This document shows, in pieces, positions 42,377-51,560 of a DNA stretch of 64,000 bases (position 1 is its first letter; each line of letters starts with the position of its first letter). This DNA is from JAVBTT01 sp031556035. GTDB taxonomy: Bacteria > Bacillota > Clostridia > Oscillospirales > UBA929. Location of the stretch: positions 17,674 to 81,673 of the forward strand of contig JAVBTT010000011.1 of NCBI GenBank assembly GCA_031556035.1, in the 5' to 3' direction. A program made the position numbers and the translations under genes. The notes under the pieces are model-generated. The model was not told where the DNA came from, made no database searches, and was given only the letters and a program-made list of their open reading frames with translations.

Positions 42377-44101
42377 TTGTTATTCTTTATGAAAAGAACG
42401 AAGCGGGTGCTTGCATTCAGCCTCGCGCTGATTACGCTCATGTCAGCATCCGTGCTGGCAAACGGAGTAGTTTCAGTGAGTAACTTTACCGATGTGAAGT
42501 CGTCAGATTGGTTCTACACTTCGGTTAAATACGCGGTCGATCATGGGATGGTATCCGGTACATCCGCTACCACCTTCTCCCCTCAGGGGACGATGACGCG
42601 CGGGCAGTTCCTTACTATCCTTGGGAGAATGGATGGATATGACGCCTCGAAGGAAGCGAGTGTTTCGATTTCGGACGTGCCCGGCAGCCAGTATTACGCC
42701 GAACACTCTAAATGGGCCGTAAACCAAAAGCTTGTTGCTTTGGCCAGCGGGAAGCTCTATCCAGACCGGAATATTACCCGCGAAGAGATGGCGGTTATCA
42801 TGTATAACTACATCAATTACAAAGGTGCAAAACTATCTGACGAAAAGAATGCGGTAACCAAGTTTAACGATATCGGCACAGTCAGTGCAAGCGCGAAGGA
42901 TGCGGTCGAGTACCTTCGAAAGGTCGGTATGATGGCCGGCGACAACAAGGGAAACTTCAACCCGAGCCAGAGCATGACAAGAGCTGAAGGCGTAACCGTC
43001 TTTATGCGTCTGTCTGAAAAACTCACCGCAGCCGGCATCAAGCTCAGCGATCAGACAAACCAAGGTGGTCCTGGCGCAGGGGCAGCCCCTGCGGGCAAAG
43101 ATTGGTTTAAGGTAACTGGAGACAGTTTCACAATCGCACTTGACGACAGATCAGTGGGTATTTACTCTTTCCTTTCACCTGATGCGCAGGGGAAATTGAG
43201 CAATGACGATTATATCTTCGGACTCGATATCTCTGACAGAAGCATTCTGAATACGAAAAACGGGTTCTTCGCTCCGCAGAAAGTCGGAACGGTTGATGCC
43301 AAATGGTATTGCGTCACCCCGCAGAACGAGACATTCTATACATCGGCCAAAATCACAATCGGTGAGAATGTAACCGTTTATTGCGAGAGCCTCACGGCAA
43401 CAATCGGCAACAGCAGCCTTGCTGGAGGTGAAAGCTCGCAGATAACAGTGGCGTTCAACCCTGCGAACACAACGAACAAGAAAGTGACGTACACCTCCGC
43501 GAGTCCAGGGATCGCATCCGTAAGCTCTACCGGTCTTGTTACCGGCATGGCTAAAGGTAGTACGTATATTCAGGTCATGGCTCCTGACGGATGCTTCTGC
43601 AATGTGAACGTAACTGTCACGTCGACACCTGAGATCGTTGTTCCGGGCACTCCGAACAGTAATTACACGGTCGACAGCACATACATTCAGAAGTTCAACG
43701 ATGAGGTTATCAGGCTTGTGAATATTGAGAGAGCAAACAATGGGCTTGTAGCTCTAAAATACAGCGACTCTCTACAATCTGGAGCATCTATCCGTGCAGA
43801 AGAGCTTTCTGTTAGCTTTTCTCACATGAGACCTGACGGCAGCGCGTGCGGGACAGCGTTCGAGGGAATTGTTCCGGATGTCTATGGCAGCATTGCAGAA
43901 TGTGGATATAAGTCAGGAACAAACGATGATTGCAGCGATCCTATAGCGGTGGCAAAGATGGCGGTTGACACATGGATAAATTCTCCCGCCCACAAAGCCA
44001 TCCTGCTGAAAGACGTCAAAAATGGCGATGTTGCTTGCGGTATTACAAAGGCTCCTTCAGGAGGCCGTGCATACGCCTCTTTCGATCTTTACAAAAAATA
44101 G
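42377..44101 (+). CDS. SLH-anchored protein with Ig-like and CAP domains
   Basis: Start TTG at 42377 sits seven bases after AAAGGAGAA; an ATG at 42389 is the alternative. The 574-residue precursor has a signal peptide (VLAFSLALITLMSASVLA). Three N-terminal SLH repeats follow (FTDVKSSDWFYTSVKYAVDH and two more to about residue 215), then a unique middle region, a BIG_2 immunoglobulin-like domain (about 345-415) and a C-terminal CAP/SCP domain (VNIERANNGLVALKYSDSL, HMRPDG, WINSPAHKAILL) like those of YkwD-type proteins. SLH at the N-terminus is the reverse of the other SLH proteins here. CAP domains of bacterial surface proteins have no settled activity. Confidence 0.87.
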   Translation: MLFFMKRTKRVLAFSLALITLMSASVLANGVVSVSNFTDVKSSDWFYTSVKYAVDHGMVSGTSATTFSPQGTMTRGQFLTILGRMDGYDASKEASVSISDVPGSQYYAEHSKWAVNQKLVALASGKLYPDRNITREEMAVIMYNYINYKGAKLSDEKNAVTKFNDIGTVSASAKDAVEYLRKVGMMAGDNKGNFNPSQSMTRAEGVTVFMRLSEKLTAAGIKLSDQTNQGGPGAGAAPAGKDWFKVTGDSFTIALDDRSVGIYSFLSPDAQGKLSNDDYIFGLDISDRSILNTKNGFFAPQKVGTVDAKWYCVTPQNETFYTSAKITIGENVTVYCESLTATIGNSSLAGGESSQITVAFNPANTTNKKVTYTSASPGIASVSSTGLVTGMAKGSTYIQVMAPDGCFCNVNVTVTSTPEIVVPGTPNSNYTVDSTYIQKFNDEVIRLVNIERANNGLVALKYSDSLQSGASIRAEELSVSFSHMRPDGSACGTAFEGIVPDVYGSIAECGYKSGTNDDCSDPIAVAKMAVDTWINSPAHKAILLKDVKNGDVACGITKAPSGGRAYASFDLYKK

Positions 44102-44202
44102 TTATACTCACCTCATGTTAAAGAGTAGATGTATCATAATCGGCAAAAGCTTGCCGATTATGATACATCTACTCTTTAAACAGATATCAGTATTCCAGCA
44201 AT
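44102..44202. repeat. Palindromic repeat element, copy A3, with a 28-bp perfect hairpin
   Basis: The stem (44119-44146 pairing with 44151-44178) is perfect over 28 bp with the loop AAGC and the tip CGGCAA-AAGC-TTGCCG. The left arm, reversed, reads CTTTAACATGAGGTGAGTAT; the right arm reads TTTAAACAGATATCAGTATT. It lies between convergent genes and may act as a terminator for both, although no T-run follows. Confidence 0.75.
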
Positions 44203-44261
44203 AAGTGACACACTGACAGCAACCGGAGGCGCTGTTCACATCAAAGCCTTACTTACAGAGC

Positions 44262-46733
44262 CTATATGCCCAGCTTCTCAAGCCGCATTTTCTCAAGGGT
44301 TGTATAGTTCATCTTCGCTACATGCCCGGGCAGCGGCAGTATCTTCTCGCTTATCGCGTCAAGTATCCAGCCAGCCTGCGGGTAATACCAGTGCTCAAGC
44401 TCAGGGCAGGGGCTTATCACATTTGGGGCGCCGATAACGACCGGGGGAGCGTCCAGATAATCGAAGCAGAACTCTGTGATGTTGCGCGCCATGTCGCTAG
44501 CGTGGCTGCCGCGCTCGCAGGCGTCGCTGACAATCACGATGCGGCCGGTCTTCTTCACGCTCTCCGCCACGATGCTGTAGTCAAACGGCACCAGGCAGCG
44601 GGCGTCGATCACCTCGGCGGAGAGTCCGTACTTCTCCTCAAGCTGTTTTGCGGCCTCGATGCCCGCGTACAGCGCCGCGCCGATCGTGAGTATCGTGATA
44701 TCCCTGCCGGTGCGCTTGATGTCAGGCTTTCCCAGCTCGATCTCATAGCTTCCGTCCGGCACACCGCCCTCATGGAACATCTCGCCGATGTCGTAGAGCT
44801 TCTGGCTCTCAAAGAACACCACCGGGTCGGTGCCGTTCAGCGCGGCGGCCATCATACCCTTGGCGTCGTAGGGGGTGGCCGGGAAGCAGACCTTCAGCCC
44901 CGGGATATGCGCCACCAGGCTGGTCCAGTCCTGCGCGTGCTGCGCGCCGTACTTCGATCCCACAGACACCCGCAGTACCACCGGCATCTGGAGCGCGCCC
45001 GCGCTCATGGACTGCCATTTGGAGAGCTGGTTGAACACTTCGTCTCCGGCGCGCCCGAGGAAGTCGCAGTACATAAGCTCAGGTATCGCCCTGCCGCCCA
45101 TCAGACCGTAGCCGACGGCCGAAGCCACAATGGTTCCCTCGCTTATCGGCGAGTTAAAGAAGCGGTGATAGGGAATGGACTCGGTGACTCCTCCGTAGAC
45201 GCCGAACGCGCCGCCCCAGTCGCGGTTGTCCTCGCCGTAGGCAATCAGCGTCGGATCCTCGTAGAACTTGTCTATAATCGCCTCGAACAGCCCGTCGCGC
45301 AGGGAATACTGCCTGATCCTGCTGACCGGCTTGCCGTCCTTGTCCAGATGAAAGCGGGACTTTTCCGCGATCTTCTTCAGGCGGGAATTCTCGGCCTTGG
45401 GGGTCATAACGTCCGGATTTCCCTCGCGCATTTTCTCCCTTCGTCCGTTGCTGAGCATAAACCTGCGTATCGCGTCCGGATCCTTGACCAGATCCATGCG
45501 CGGGGAGACGTCCTCGTCAATCGCCAGCTTCATGATGCGTGTGATCCGAGCCTTGATGGAGCTCTCGACCGCGACGAGCTCGTCAAGGGTGGACACGCCG
45601 GCCTTGATGAGGTTGTTTTTAAACGCGGCGATAGCGTCCGCGTGCTGCCACGCCTCGATCTCGTCCTTTGTGCGGTAGGTGGAGGCGTCGGTCGCGCTGT
45701 GACCCACAAAGCGGTAGGTGATCGTGTCCAGCAGAACCGGGCCGCGCTTTTCCTCAATGATCTTCTTCTTGCGCTCAAACGCGTCGATGACCGCCAGCGG
45801 GTTGTAGCCGTCGATGCGCTCGGCGTGGAGCTGGCTCGGGGACACCCCCGCGCCCACTCGGGCAAGTATATCGTAGGCCATCGTCTCTCCCGAGGTCTGG
45901 CCGCCCATTCCGTAGTGATTGTTGAAGATGTTGAAGATAAGCGGCAGGCCGCCCCTCATGTCGCCCTCCCAGAGCTTGGTGAACTGATCCATCGCAGCGA
46001 AGTTAAACGCCTCCAGCACCGGGCCGCAGCCCAGCGAAGCGTCCCCGATGTTGCATACCACCAGCCCCGGCTCGCGGTTGATCTTCTTGTACATGGCCGC
46101 GCCCACCGTGATGCCCGCGCTGCCGCCGACTATCGCGTTGTTGGGATAGATCCCGAACGGTGTGAAGAACACGTGCATCGAGTTGCCCAGGCCCCTCGTG
46201 AAGCCGTTCTCGCGCCCGAACAGCTCGGCCATAAAGCCGTAGAGCAGGAAGTCAAAGGCCAGGTCGCGCACGCTTCCGGTCTTGTTGCGCTCCTCGACTG
46301 GCTTGAGCACGGCCCCGTCAAAAAAGCCGCGCATGATGTCCATAAGCTCGCTCTCGGCCAGATTCTTGATGGCGGCGCAGCCCTTGGCCAGCACCTCGCC
46401 GTGGCTGCGGTGGCTGCCGAATATAACGTCGTCCTTGCCAAGCGTATAGGCCATGCCGACCGAAGCCGCCTCCTGTCCGGTCGAAAGATGGGCGGGGCCG
46501 GTGTAGACATACTCGACGCCGTTGTACTGCTTTGTGGTGCGCACCGAATACAGCATCCCCTCGAACTCACGGATTGTCTGCATGTCGGAGAAGATGCCCA
46601 TCAGATCGGCCTTGGTGTACTTCTTCGCTCCCTCGGCAAAGGGGATATCGTATTGGTTGAGCGGGATCGGCTCAAAGGTGAGCATTCCCTTGGCGCGCAT
46701 TTTCGCGGGGTCTACAAACTGGCTCTGTGGCAT
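44262..46733 (-). CDS. 2-Oxoacid dehydrogenase E1, alpha and beta subunits fused
   Basis: The thiamine-diphosphate component that decarboxylates a 2-oxoacid and passes the acyl group to lipoyl-E2. The first half (to about residue 430) is alpha-like: TGPAHLSTGQEAASVG, the ThDP/Mg motif GDASLGCGPVLEAFNFA, and TYRFVGHSATDASTYR. The second half (about 475-823) is beta-like: IAYGEDNRDWGGAFGVYGG, VSVGSKYGAQHAQDW and EVIDARCLVPFDY. In most relatives these are two proteins. It follows deoR, E2 and lpd on one strand. The substrate (pyruvate, acetoin or branched-chain acid) is not decided by sequence. Confidence 0.88.
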   Translation of the reverse strand: MPQSQFVDPAKMRAKGMLTFEPIPLNQYDIPFAEGAKKYTKADLMGIFSDMQTIREFEGMLYSVRTTKQYNGVEYVYTGPAHLSTGQEAASVGMAYTLGKDDVIFGSHRSHGEVLAKGCAAIKNLAESELMDIMRGFFDGAVLKPVEERNKTGSVRDLAFDFLLYGFMAELFGRENGFTRGLGNSMHVFFTPFGIYPNNAIVGGSAGITVGAAMYKKINREPGLVVCNIGDASLGCGPVLEAFNFAAMDQFTKLWEGDMRGGLPLIFNIFNNHYGMGGQTSGETMAYDILARVGAGVSPSQLHAERIDGYNPLAVIDAFERKKKIIEEKRGPVLLDTITYRFVGHSATDASTYRTKDEIEAWQHADAIAAFKNNLIKAGVSTLDELVAVESSIKARITRIMKLAIDEDVSPRMDLVKDPDAIRRFMLSNGRREKMREGNPDVMTPKAENSRLKKIAEKSRFHLDKDGKPVSRIRQYSLRDGLFEAIIDKFYEDPTLIAYGEDNRDWGGAFGVYGGVTESIPYHRFFNSPISEGTIVASAVGYGLMGGRAIPELMYCDFLGRAGDEVFNQLSKWQSMSAGALQMPVVLRVSVGSKYGAQHAQDWTSLVAHIPGLKVCFPATPYDAKGMMAAALNGTDPVVFFESQKLYDIGEMFHEGGVPDGSYEIELGKPDIKRTGRDITILTIGAALYAGIEAAKQLEEKYGLSAEVIDARCLVPFDYSIVAESVKKTGRIVIVSDACERGSHASDMARNITEFCFDYLDAPPVVIGAPNVISPCPELEHWYYPQAGWILDAISEKILPLPGHVAKMNYTTLEKMRLEKLGI

Positions 46734-46811
46734 TTTCGCCGCCTCCTAAAATATAAAATGAAAAGCAGTATTCAGTGTTTGCCCCACCGGAGGCGGGGCA
46801 GACACATCAGT

Positions 46812-48107
46812 TCACGCGTGCCAGGCGGCTTCCCTGATGATCTCCGCCACGGTCGGATGGGGAAACACGATCTTCTTCACCGCCTCAAGCGGCATCTCGC
46901 GTCCGATGATCGCGGCGGCTGTGGAGATTATCTCGCTGCACGGATTGCCAAGCATGTGCACGCCCAGCATCCTCTCGCCGCAAAGCACCAGCTTGCACAG
47001 CCCGTCCCCGCCCTCGTTCTCGGCCAGGAAGCGGCCGGAATAGCGCATGGACAGCTTGACCTCTCTTGCGTCAGAGCCCTTTGCCTGCGCGGACTCCAGA
47101 GTCTCGCCGCAACCGGCGGCCTCGGGGTTCGTATATATGACGGACGGTATCGCGTCGTAGCTCATGCGGTCGCGCCTTCCCAGCAAGGTATTGACGGCGA
47201 CCTCGGCTTCGCGGTAGGCGGTGTGTGCCAGCATGGACTTTCCGTTGACATCCCCCGCGGCGAACACGCCGGGGATGTTGGTCTTCATCTGCTCGTCGGT
47301 GACAACCGCTCCGCGCTCGGTGACGATGCCAATGCTCTCTAGCCCGATTCCCTTTGTCACCGCCCTGCGGCCCACGCTGCAAAGCGTCTTCTCCGCGCCC
47401 AGCTCGGCCACGTCCTTAACCGCCGCTCCCAGCACGAACTTAACGCCCTTTGTCTCGTAGCTCTTCTGGAGCATCCCGGATATCTCGCGGTCGGTGGGCC
47501 CCGCGATCTTGTCCAGCATCTCGTAGACAGTGACGGCGCTTCCGGCCGAGTTAAACACCGAGGCCATCTCAAGCCCGATTACGCCGCCGCCAATAATCGC
47601 GAGCGTCTTGGGTATCTCGGTCAGCGCCAGTATCTCCCGGTTTGTCATGCAGTCCTCTATTCCCTTGATCGGCGGCATGACCGGCTCCGAGCCGGTGGCT
47701 ATTATCAGGTTCTTGCAGTGCCGCCCTCCCACGATGAACGAGCCGTCCGGATTGCGGCCCTCTATCGCAGCCTCCTCGCGGACAATTTCAACATTGAGGG
47801 CTTTGAGCGTCGCCTCCACCCCGGCAACCAGCGTCTTGACGACCTTGTCCTTGCGCTTTATAACAGCGGCGTAGTCCAGAACCGCGTTTTCAGACCTTAC
47901 GCCGTATTTGGACGCGCCGCCCCTGGCGTAATCGTAGAGCTTGGCGCTGTGCAGCAGCGTTTTTGAGGGTATACAGCCCTCGTTCAGGCACACCCCGCCC
48001 ACCGCGCGCTTTTCAAACAGCAGAACCGAAAGTCCGCCCTGCGCCGCGCGCTCGGCTGCCAGATAGCCGGCGGGGCCACCTCCAAGAACAATTAAATCAT
48101 AGAGCAT
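46812..48107 (-). CDS. lpdA: Dihydrolipoyl dehydrogenase (E3)
   Basis: This FAD enzyme reoxidises dihydrolipoyl-E2 with NAD+. The 431-residue protein has the FAD motif DLIVLGGGPAGYLAAERAA, the redox disulfide GGVCLNEGCIPS, the NAD motif LAIIGGGVIGLEMASVF and the catalytic-histidine segment VFPHPTVAEIIREA. It is somewhat shorter than typical members (about 460). A GGAGGG site overlaps the end of the E2 gene, so the two are tightly linked. Confidence 0.94.
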   Translation of the reverse strand: MLYDLIVLGGGPAGYLAAERAAQGGLSVLLFEKRAVGGVCLNEGCIPSKTLLHSAKLYDYARGGASKYGVRSENAVLDYAAVIKRKDKVVKTLVAGVEATLKALNVEIVREEAAIEGRNPDGSFIVGGRHCKNLIIATGSEPVMPPIKGIEDCMTNREILALTEIPKTLAIIGGGVIGLEMASVFNSAGSAVTVYEMLDKIAGPTDREISGMLQKSYETKGVKFVLGAAVKDVAELGAEKTLCSVGRRAVTKGIGLESIGIVTERGAVVTDEQMKTNIPGVFAAGDVNGKSMLAHTAYREAEVAVNTLLGRRDRMSYDAIPSVIYTNPEAAGCGETLESAQAKGSDAREVKLSMRYSGRFLAENEGGDGLCKLVLCGERMLGVHMLGNPCSEIISTAAAIIGREMPLEAVKKIVFPHPTVAEIIREAAWHA

Positions 48108-48122
48108 TTATTGTAACCCTCC

Positions 48123-49346
48123 TTACAGCAGCATCAAATCGAAACTCTCCAGCCTTCCGCACAGGTCCTGCATGAAGCGGGACGCTGGCGCTCCGTCAAT
48201 CGCCCTGTGGTCGTAGGTCAGCGAAAGACCCATCGCGGGGTAAGCCGAGCCGTCGGCCCTGACGCGGTAGGTGATGCCGCACACGCCGAGTATACCGACC
48301 TGAGGCGGATTGATGACCGGTGTGAACATCTCGACCCCGAGATTGCCGAGGTTGGACACGGTAAAGGTCGCGGTAACCGACGTGTCCAACTTGCCCGCCT
48401 GCGCGTCCTTCGCGGCGGCCTTGCACATGATCGACAGCTCGCGCACGCTCCTCGTGTCCGCGTCCGGCAGAGTGGGGACGATCAGGCCGCGCGGCGTATC
48501 GACAGCCACGCCAAGGCCGACGCGGGCGAAGCGGCGCAGATGTGTGTCAAGGTAATGCGCGTTGACGTCCGGGTGGGACGGGAGCGTCCTGGCCACCGCG
48601 TACAGCACCATGTCGCCCAGGGTGATGCCCCTGACCGCCTCGTCCTTCGAGTCCTTGCAGCGCTTGCGCAGGCTGAGCAGGGCGGTGGCGTCAAAGCTGT
48701 GGTGGTGCGTGAGCTGGGCCAGTGTCTGGAGCGAGGCGTGCATGTTGGCGGCGATGACCCTGCGGATGGTTGAGTGGGGAATATCGGTGTACTCCGGCTG
48801 ATCAGCCAGCTTTGGGGCGGCGGTCAATGGTTTGCTTTCCGCCTTGGAAAGCGTTTCCGCAGCTCCAGACTCAATCAGCGCGCGCACATCGCGCTCTATT
48901 ATACGGTTCTCAGGCCCTGTGGGAGCAGCCATAAGCGGATCCAGCCCCGCCTTGTCGGCCAGATTTCTGGCGCGGGGGGAAACGCCATGCGCATCTGAGG
49001 AGTTCGTCCTCTGTGCAGGGGCGGCTTCAACTTTCCTCGGAGCCTCTGCGGCATGAGCCGCGGGAGCTTCGGGTGTCACGGCGCCGGACGGGGCCTCAAC
49101 GGTTTCCCCTTCCATGCCTATCGCGCACACAGGCGCCTTGATCGGCTTCTCCTCGCCCTCCTGGACGAATATGGCCAGCACGACGCCCTCGGCCTCGGAC
49201 TCCACGTCAAACGCGGCCTTGCCCGTCTCAAGCGAGAACAGCACATCGCCGACCTTTACCACATCGCCGGTCTTTACATTCCATTTTGCAAGAACCGCGC
49301 TCTCCTCCGAGATGCCTATCTGCGGCAGGGTGATGATTGTAGCCAT
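48123..49346 (-). CDS. Dihydrolipoamide acyltransferase (E2)
   Basis: The core transferase of the complex moves the acyl group from lipoyl to CoA. The 407-residue protein has one N-terminal lipoyl domain with Lys43 (SLETGKAAFDV), a Pro/Ala linker, a peripheral-subunit-binding domain (VSPRARNLADKAGLD, about 125-160) and a catalytic domain ending in the active-site motif DHRAIDGAPASRF. It lies 16 bp after deoR and 16 bp before lpdA in the same operon. Confidence 0.93.
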   Translation of the reverse strand: MATIITLPQIGISEESAVLAKWNVKTGDVVKVGDVLFSLETGKAAFDVESEAEGVVLAIFVQEGEEKPIKAPVCAIGMEGETVEAPSGAVTPEAPAAHAAEAPRKVEAAPAQRTNSSDAHGVSPRARNLADKAGLDPLMAAPTGPENRIIERDVRALIESGAAETLSKAESKPLTAAPKLADQPEYTDIPHSTIRRVIAANMHASLQTLAQLTHHHSFDATALLSLRKRCKDSKDEAVRGITLGDMVLYAVARTLPSHPDVNAHYLDTHLRRFARVGLGVAVDTPRGLIVPTLPDADTRSVRELSIMCKAAAKDAQAGKLDTSVTATFTVSNLGNLGVEMFTPVINPPQVGILGVCGITYRVRADGSAYPAMGLSLTYDHRAIDGAPASRFMQDLCGRLESFDLMLL

Positions 49347-49361
49347 TTTAAGACCCCCATA

Positions 49362-50114
49362 TCATATAATTTTCACGTGCGCGTCCATCAGCAGCTTGCG
49401 GGCTGCCTGGGGAAGCTCGCTGTCGGTGACCACGGTTTCAAGATCGCGCGGGCGAGCAAACGTATACGGCATGCTTATGCCGTATTTAGCGCTGTCAAGC
49501 AGCATTATAACCCGCTGCGCCCGGGCTATTACTGCGCGCTTTACGGTGCATTCCCCCCAGTCCCCCACTGTGAAGCCCGAGGCAGTCGTCAGCCCGGTTG
49601 TCGCCATGAAGGCCATATCTATGTTCAATCCGTCTATCTGGGATACCATAGAGGGCCCCGAGCAGGCCAGTGTCTTGGGATTCAGGCTGCCGCCCAGCAA
49701 AATCACAGCCAGCCCCGGCTTTCGCGCCACAATCTCAAGGGCGACGTTGGGGGCGGACGTCACCACGGTAAGGCCGCTGTCCGGCAGACGGCGTGCGAAC
49801 GACATCGCGGTAGTCCCGGCGTCAAGGTATATGCAGTGTGTGTTTCTCACAAGCGGAGACGCCTTGGAGGCGATTTCGGCCTTTTGCGGCGCCCTGGCGT
49901 TTTCGCGCTCCGTGTAATAGGCTTCAAGCGAAGCGGCGTGGTAGGCCCTCGCGCCGCCATGAGTGCGGGTAATAAGGCGCGCCGACTCCAATTCGGCCAG
50001 ATCGCGCCGGATTGTCATCGCGGAGACCTGGGGAAACAGGGCGCAGAGCTCGTCCGTGCGCACCTCGCCGTGCTCCAGGATATAATCCCGTATATACGCG
50101 GTCCTGGGTTTCAT
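49362..50114 (-). CDS. DeoR/GlpR-family transcriptional regulator
   Basis: The 250-residue protein has the N-terminal DeoR helix-turn-helix (RTDELCALFPQVSAMTIRRD, then LESARLITRTHGGA) and the C-terminal phosphosugar-sensor fold (YLDAGTTAMSFAR, VTSAPNVALEI, VILLGGSLNP). Such proteins usually repress catabolic genes until a sugar phosphate binds. It is the first gene of the E2-lpd-E1 operon and probably controls it through the dyad just upstream of its promoter. Confidence 0.9.
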   Translation of the reverse strand: MKPRTAYIRDYILEHGEVRTDELCALFPQVSAMTIRRDLAELESARLITRTHGGARAYHAASLEAYYTERENARAPQKAEIASKASPLVRNTHCIYLDAGTTAMSFARRLPDSGLTVVTSAPNVALEIVARKPGLAVILLGGSLNPKTLACSGPSMVSQIDGLNIDMAFMATTGLTTASGFTVGDWGECTVKRAVIARAQRVIMLLDSAKYGISMPYTFARPRDLETVVTDSELPQAARKLLMDAHVKII

Positions 50115-50137
50115 GAGCCCTCCTCCCTTCTGTTGAG

Positions 50138-50166
50138 ATTTTAACAGTGTTTTCGTTTATTCGCAA
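50138..50166 (-). promoter_or_regulatory. Promoter of the deoR-E2-lpd-E1 operon
   Basis: On the minus strand TTGCGA and TAAAAT are 17 bp apart, 23 bp before the deoR ATG. Confidence 0.6.
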
Positions 50167-50169
50167 GAG

Positions 50170-50191
50170 ATAATGTTTAAATGAACATTAT
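50170..50191. promoter_or_regulatory. Probable DeoR operator
   Basis: A perfect dyad, ATAATGTT-TAAATG-AACATTAT, abuts the -35 box of the deoR promoter. Confidence 0.5.
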
Positions 50192-50244
50192 ATTGCTTTA
50201 GATAAACGTTGAAGTTTCAGGGGCACGCAAAAGGAGGTATTTTC

Positions 50245-50490
50245 TTGCCTGTAGGCCAGTTTCCTGATATAATAGCGACGCATCGGCGGCGAAGAGCCGA
50301 GCCGGGCGGGTCTGAAAATATCCAAGGAACAGCGAAGCGCATGACGCGGGATATTATCAGACAAAGCGCAGTACCCGCAGAAGCAGGCGCAGCCTGCGCA
50401 AGCGGGGACGGAGCGACAGCCCGCGCAAGGCTTGACAATACCGAAGAGCCGAGCCCACTCAATTCACACATCTCCCACACAAAGGAATGA
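50245..50490 (+). CDS. Possible 81-residue protein translationally coupled to the racemase gene
   Basis: TTG at 50245 lies seven bases after a perfect AAGGAGG, and the frame runs 81 codons to a TGA that overlaps the next gene's ATG (ATGA). Those two signals favour translation. The product is unusual: Arg-rich (IIATHRRRRAEPGG), then Ala/Glu/Asp-rich with no hydrophobic core, and I do not recognise it. The DNA also has strong inverted repeats (AATATCC with GGATATT). A structured leader RNA with a short reading frame is an equally good reading. Confidence 0.35.
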   Translation: MPVGQFPDIIATHRRRRAEPGGSENIQGTAKRMTRDIIRQSAVPAEAGAACASGDGATARARLDNTEEPSPLNSHISHTKE

Positions 50491-51560
50491 GCCTCATTAT
50501 GAAGCAGATGGTTATAGAAAAGCAAAAGCTCAAGGGCAATATAGCCCTCACCAGGGAGCGCGCACAGGGAGTTCCGCTCTGTGGGGTGCTCAAAAACGAC
50601 GCCTACGGCCTGGGACTTGTCCCTGTGGCAAGGCTGATGCGCGACGAGGGCATACGGCGTTTCGCGGTCTCGGAGCCGGAAGATGCCGCCGCGTTGCGCC
50701 GCGAGGGCTTCACGGATGAGGAAATTTTGCTCCTGCGCTCCACCGCAGACCCCCGCGAGATCGAGCTGCTGCTTGATCTGGGCGTCATCGCCACCGTCGG
50801 CTCCCAGGAGGCGGCGATGGCTCTGTCCGGCATCGCGGAGCGCAGAAGCACGGTGGCCGAGGCCCACATAAAGGTTGACACCGGCTTCGGTAGATACGGT
50901 TTTTTACCCTCCGAGCCGGATAAAATAAGCGCGGTAATTCAGTACATGCAGAGCATAGCCGTCTCCGGCGTTTATACCCATCTGGACGCGCACGCCTCCT
51001 CCAGAGACATCATGCAGCAGATAGACACCTTCCAGGGCGTGCTTGCCCACCTGACGGAGCGCGGGCTCGAGACCGGGATCACTCATGCGGTGGGCTCGAC
51101 GGCCCTGTTCAGATTTAAGGACATCCCACTGTTTGACATGGTGCGCGTCGGGGCGTCGGTTTCCGGGCGCGTCGGCGGCAAGACCGGACTCCAGCGAGCT
51201 GGCACAGCCGCTGCTCAGATCGCGGAGGTGCGCTGGATTCCGGAGGGGCATACGGTTTCACGCGGTAAAAAACAGCGCAGACCCGTGCGGGTGGGGATAG
51301 CGCCGCTCGGCTACGCGGACGGCTTTGGGCTGGAGCGTCCGGTATACTCAAGGGCGCAATACCTCGGCAGGTTTATCTCCCCTCCGTCGGAAAACCGTTT
51401 TGTCCGAACCGGCAGCGGCGAAAAGCTGCGCGTGCTCGGAAAGCCGGGACAAAACCACATCGCGCTCGATCTGACCAAGTCGGACGCGGCCGTCGGCACC
51501 ACCGTGTATGCCGACGTGAATCCTCTGTTCGCCTCGCGGCTTTCCAAGAATTATATATGA
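50487..51560 (+). CDS. Alanine racemase-family PLP protein
   Basis: The 357-residue protein shows the alanine racemase barrel: PLP lysine Lys36 in VLKNDAYGLG, VDTGFGRYG, and the second-base tyrosine in GYADGF. The C-terminal loop that normally reads RxCMDQ is GKPGQNH, so the usual Met-Asp pair that lines the active-site entrance is missing. The substrate may differ from alanine, or the activity may be low. The start could also be the ATG at 50499. The stop overlaps the next gene's ATG, so it is coupled with the decarboxylase-like gene. Confidence 0.78.
   Translation: MSLIMKQMVIEKQKLKGNIALTRERAQGVPLCGVLKNDAYGLGLVPVARLMRDEGIRRFAVSEPEDAAALRREGFTDEEILLLRSTADPREIELLLDLGVIATVGSQEAAMALSGIAERRSTVAEAHIKVDTGFGRYGFLPSEPDKISAVIQYMQSIAVSGVYTHLDAHASSRDIMQQIDTFQGVLAHLTERGLETGITHAVGSTALFRFKDIPLFDMVRVGASVSGRVGGKTGLQRAGTAAAQIAEVRWIPEGHTVSRGKKQRRPVRVGIAPLGYADGFGLERPVYSRAQYLGRFISPPSENRFVRTGSGEKLRVLGKPGQNHIALDLTKSDAAVGTTVYADVNPLFASRLSKNYI

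Noticed and set aside
44322..47342. A 1,006-codon open frame on the plus strand
   Set aside because: It is antisense to the E1 and lpdA genes, which have clear family motifs. The long frame is a GC-bias artefact; its translation is Arg/His/Ala-rich with no domain.
50217..50867. A 216-codon minus-strand frame opposite the racemase start
   Set aside because: It is antisense to a gene with clear PLP-enzyme motifs and has no domain or ribosome site of its own.
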